Shown here in pieces: positions 61,686 through 64,000 of a stretch of 64,000 nt of DNA. The notes below the pieces were generated by a model. The model had not been told where the DNA came from, did no database searches, and saw nothing but the letters and a program-made list of their open reading frames with translations. The stretch comes from JADKIH01 sp031417395 (GTDB lineage: Bacteria > Bacteroidota > Bacteroidia > AKYH767-A > 2013-40CM-41-45): positions 1 to 64,000 of the forward strand of contig JANOVM010000026.1 in the NCBI GenBank assembly GCA_031417395.1. Reading direction: 5' to 3'. Every line of letters starts with the position of its first letter. Positions within the stretch are counted from its first letter, which is position 1. A program made the translations under genes and the position numbers.

Positions 61686-63965
61686 ATGACTAAAGCCCTC
61701 ACCACCCTTCTAATATTTGTTTTCACCATATCCTTCCCCACAACCGCACAAACATGGAAAGAAGTCGGCCCGGTTGAGTTTCCTGTTATAAGCGGTTTTC
61801 TCCATGGTACGGGCAGGGTTCAGCAATTTAAATTTCATTCAACGGATCCTAATAAAATGTATGCCCTGGCAAAGGGTGGATTGTTTGTGTCTACCGACAG
61901 TGGTGAAAACTGGAAGAGTAGTGGAACAGATATTTTACCGGGTAGTACGCTTTATAGTTTTTGTGTTGATCCAACAAATGATCAGATTATTTATGTAAGT
62001 ACTTGCGATAAACTTTTTTTTCTCACAAATACAGTCATTTATAAAACTACAGATGGTGGACTTTCTTGGAATGCTGCCAATAACGGTCTCGTCAATAAAT
62101 TGGCATTTGATATGATTGTTGATCCTTCAAACACTCAGCGAATAATCATTGCTACCAATAATGGTATATGGAATTCAAATAATGGAGGAGCTAACTGGTC
62201 TGTAGCAAAGAGTGGTGGATATTTTACTCACATGATGCAAATTCCCAATAGCAATACACTCGTTGCTGTTACGGAGACTGAAGTTTGGCGGAGCTCTGAT
62301 TTTGGAAACAACTGGTCTGAGGTTAACAATGTTTCATTTTCTGAAGCAGGCGCAGATGGAATGAGAGTTTGTGTAAATAGTGTACAACCAAATATTGTCT
62401 ATGTTTTTAGTAATGGTGGTAACGGTGTTTTTTTTAAAAGTGTGGACTCTGCAAATAATTTTACAAAAATTTATAACAGCTCTACCGTTTGCTTAGTTTG
62501 TCGAAACTCCAATCCTTTATCAGGGGGCCAGGGAAATTATGATTTAGCAGCATGTTGCAATCCTCAAAATCCGGATCATTTGTATGTAGGTGCACATAAT
62601 GTTTGGGAAAGCAATGACGGGGGTTTAAGCTGGGAAGAGAAAGGAAGTAATGGACCTATATACTTACACACGGATCATACTCAGTTGACATTTAATCCAC
62701 ATAACAATTCTGAACTTTGGATATCAACTGATGGAGGTATGTTTAATAGAGTTGGAGCCAATGACAGTTTATGGAATATGAAAAGCAATGGATTGGGAAG
62801 CTTGGAAATCTGGCATGCAGCATGTTCTCCGACTATAAATAATTTACTCTCTATTGGTACGCAGGATAATGGCGAGCTATATATGGACAGTGCAGGCTGG
62901 TATAATATAAGAGGTGGTGACCGGAATGAAAATTTAATTGTTGATTATTCATCAAACAATTATGTATACTATTTAGGAGATTATATTAGAAGATCTCTAA
63001 CTCCACTCGACATTTATACAGGGTTAAATTATCCTTTTACTCCGGTACAGAATACAAAGATTGCTTTTTCAAGAATTAATCCTAATCTTGCTATTCTGGC
63101 AAGAGATGTACTTTGGTTATCGTTAAACATAAACAATAGCTCACCGTCGTGGACAATAATCAATTCAACTGTTTCGCCAATCCGTGCTCTTGAAATTTCA
63201 ACCGCTGATCCAAATATCGCTTACCAGTTAACCAGCGGACAATTTTACCGCATAAACGATTTGTTAAGTTCGCCTGTTGTTGCTGCATATTCAAGTCCGG
63301 CAACTTCAAATTATTCAGGAACACTTTGCAGCGTAAAAAATAATGTTAATGTAGTTTATGCAAGTTGTTCTGAGAAAATATTCAGAAGCACCGATCAGGG
63401 TGCCACATGGACAAATGTTTCCTATAATTTACCTGCAAACGATATTATTAAAGTTTATTGCGATGAATTTTCAACCGATGAAACAATCTATCTGCTAAGC
63501 GGCGATGAATATTCCGATACAAAGATTTTTAAAAAATCATTAAATGATTCTCTTTGGACAGATATTGGCGGTAATCTTCCAACAGTTGCTTATATAACGG
63601 ATTTAATGATGTATAATGATAGTACACCTGAAAGCAAAATCTATGTTTCCACCATGGGACGAGGTGTTTGGTCGTATAATTTCCGGGATACTTCCGGCAC
63701 TACAAAGATTAAAACTCCGGAGCCGGAATCGATTTTTAGAGTGTATCCTAATCCTGCCAATAACCTTTTCTTTGTAAAAAACCTTTTAGGTAAAAATTAC
63801 ACCATTCGTATTTATACAAGTGATGGAAAATTGCAGTATGAAAAATCAACAGACACAGATTTGTTATCGGTCGACTGCAAGAATTTTTCTAAAGGATTAT
63901 ATGTATATTTTATTTCCCACGATGGTAAAACTAAAAGAGGAAAGATTGTAATATCGGGACCTTAA
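61686..63965 (+). CDS. T9SS-secreted BNR/Asp-box propeller protein
   Basis: 759 residues. Signal peptide (LTTLLIFVFTISFPTTAQ). Repeated Asp-box motifs of sialidase/VPS10-type propellers (STDSGENWKSSG, TTDGGLSWNAAN, SNNGGANWS, SNDGGLSWEEKG, STDQGATWTNVS) indicate one or two beta-propellers. The C-terminal type IX sorting domain starts near VYPNPANNLFFVKN and ends GKIVISGP. No catalytic residues were identified. The start codon abuts a palindromic repeat with no usable Shine-Dalgarno sequence. Confidence 0.9.
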   Translation: MTKALTTLLIFVFTISFPTTAQTWKEVGPVEFPVISGFLHGTGRVQQFKFHSTDPNKMYALAKGGLFVSTDSGENWKSSGTDILPGSTLYSFCVDPTNDQIIYVSTCDKLFFLTNTVIYKTTDGGLSWNAANNGLVNKLAFDMIVDPSNTQRIIIATNNGIWNSNNGGANWSVAKSGGYFTHMMQIPNSNTLVAVTETEVWRSSDFGNNWSEVNNVSFSEAGADGMRVCVNSVQPNIVYVFSNGGNGVFFKSVDSANNFTKIYNSSTVCLVCRNSNPLSGGQGNYDLAACCNPQNPDHLYVGAHNVWESNDGGLSWEEKGSNGPIYLHTDHTQLTFNPHNNSELWISTDGGMFNRVGANDSLWNMKSNGLGSLEIWHAACSPTINNLLSIGTQDNGELYMDSAGWYNIRGGDRNENLIVDYSSNNYVYYLGDYIRRSLTPLDIYTGLNYPFTPVQNTKIAFSRINPNLAILARDVLWLSLNINNSSPSWTIINSTVSPIRALEISTADPNIAYQLTSGQFYRINDLLSSPVVAAYSSPATSNYSGTLCSVKNNVNVVYASCSEKIFRSTDQGATWTNVSYNLPANDIIKVYCDEFSTDETIYLLSGDEYSDTKIFKKSLNDSLWTDIGGNLPTVAYITDLMMYNDSTPESKIYVSTMGRGVWSYNFRDTSGTTKIKTPEPESIFRVYPNPANNLFFVKNLLGKNYTIRIYTSDGKLQYEKSTDTDLLSVDCKNFSKGLYVYFISHDGKTKRGKIVISGP

Positions 63966-63990
63966 ATACTGTTTAAGGACTTCAGTATTT
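63964..63990 (+). terminator. Intrinsic terminator after the propeller gene
   Basis: AAATACTG (63964-63971) pairs with CAGTATTT (63983-63990), followed by a T-rich tail. It overlaps the stop codon. Confidence 0.7.
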
Positions 63991-64000
63991 TTATCTTTTT

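Noticed and set aside
1..64000. Prophage or integrative element signatures
   Set aside because: No integrase, capsid, terminase, relaxase or attachment-site pair was seen; only the RAYT is mobile-element-like.

Overview
The window is chromosomal DNA from an AT-rich member of the Bacteroidota, most likely an uncultured Chitinophagales/Sphingobacteriales-type lineage. The evidence is three secreted proteins with type IX secretion (Por/T9SS type A) C-terminal sorting domains, DUF5916 and DUF4294 proteins, a single-gene MsrA lipoprotein, promoter -7 boxes of the TAnnTTTG type in front of several genes, weak or absent Shine-Dalgarno sequences, and several TTG/GTG starts. No genus can be named from the sequence alone.

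Layout. 1-0.4 kb holds a strongly folded RNA-like segment with no gene beside it. 0.4-7.8 kb carries two T9SS cargo proteins and a small unknown protein. 7.9-19.8 kb is an accessory, defence-like island: a class II Fic protein with an operator array, an AAA/DUF4143 ATPase with its own triple operator, a HEPN protein overlapping an unknown partner, a coiled-coil membrane protein, two paralogous membrane proteins, a type IIG-like restriction-methylase, a gene remnant and a DUF4062/RecG-like ATPase regulator. 19.9-42.3 kb is mostly housekeeping: mnmE, sucD, M16 protease, fabG, S9 peptidase, two tRNA-Leu genes, mgtE, a tandem DUF5916 pair, TapB-like and DinB proteins, sucC, agmatinase, biotin carboxylase and a DUF4294 protein. 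42.3-43.7 kb is a REP-associated tyrosine transposase (RAYT) embedded in its presumed palindromic repeats, together with a fragment of a dead gene. 43.7-64 kb holds an inositol-phosphatase-family gene, lgt, mtaB, an endonuclease/exonuclease/phosphatase protein, two rhomboids, mutL, msrA, a tripartite RND efflux operon, a TolB-like protein, an M13 peptidase and a third T9SS cargo protein.

How genes work together. The RND operon (adaptor, pump, TolC-like channel; 58168 down to 52653) is tightly coupled, with abutting or 4-base-overlapping GTG starts. Agmatinase, accC and the DUF4294 gene are closely packed. The two succinyl-CoA ligase subunits lie in the same window on the same strand, but about 15.5 kb apart. 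The island genes look independently regulated: inverted-repeat operators overlap the start codons of fic and of the AAA gene, and a perfect copy of the fic operator, inside a roughly 70-bp direct repeat, lies on the other side of the AAA/HEPN cassette.

Most notable signals: the folded RNA at the left edge; the operator arrays and direct repeats around the Fic/AAA/HEPN cassette; the uncharacterised membrane-protein trio; the RAYT/REP cassette; several unrelated intergenic short-period (mostly heptamer) repeats, some beside tRNA genes or stop codons; and a MutL whose C-terminal endonuclease motif is degenerate.
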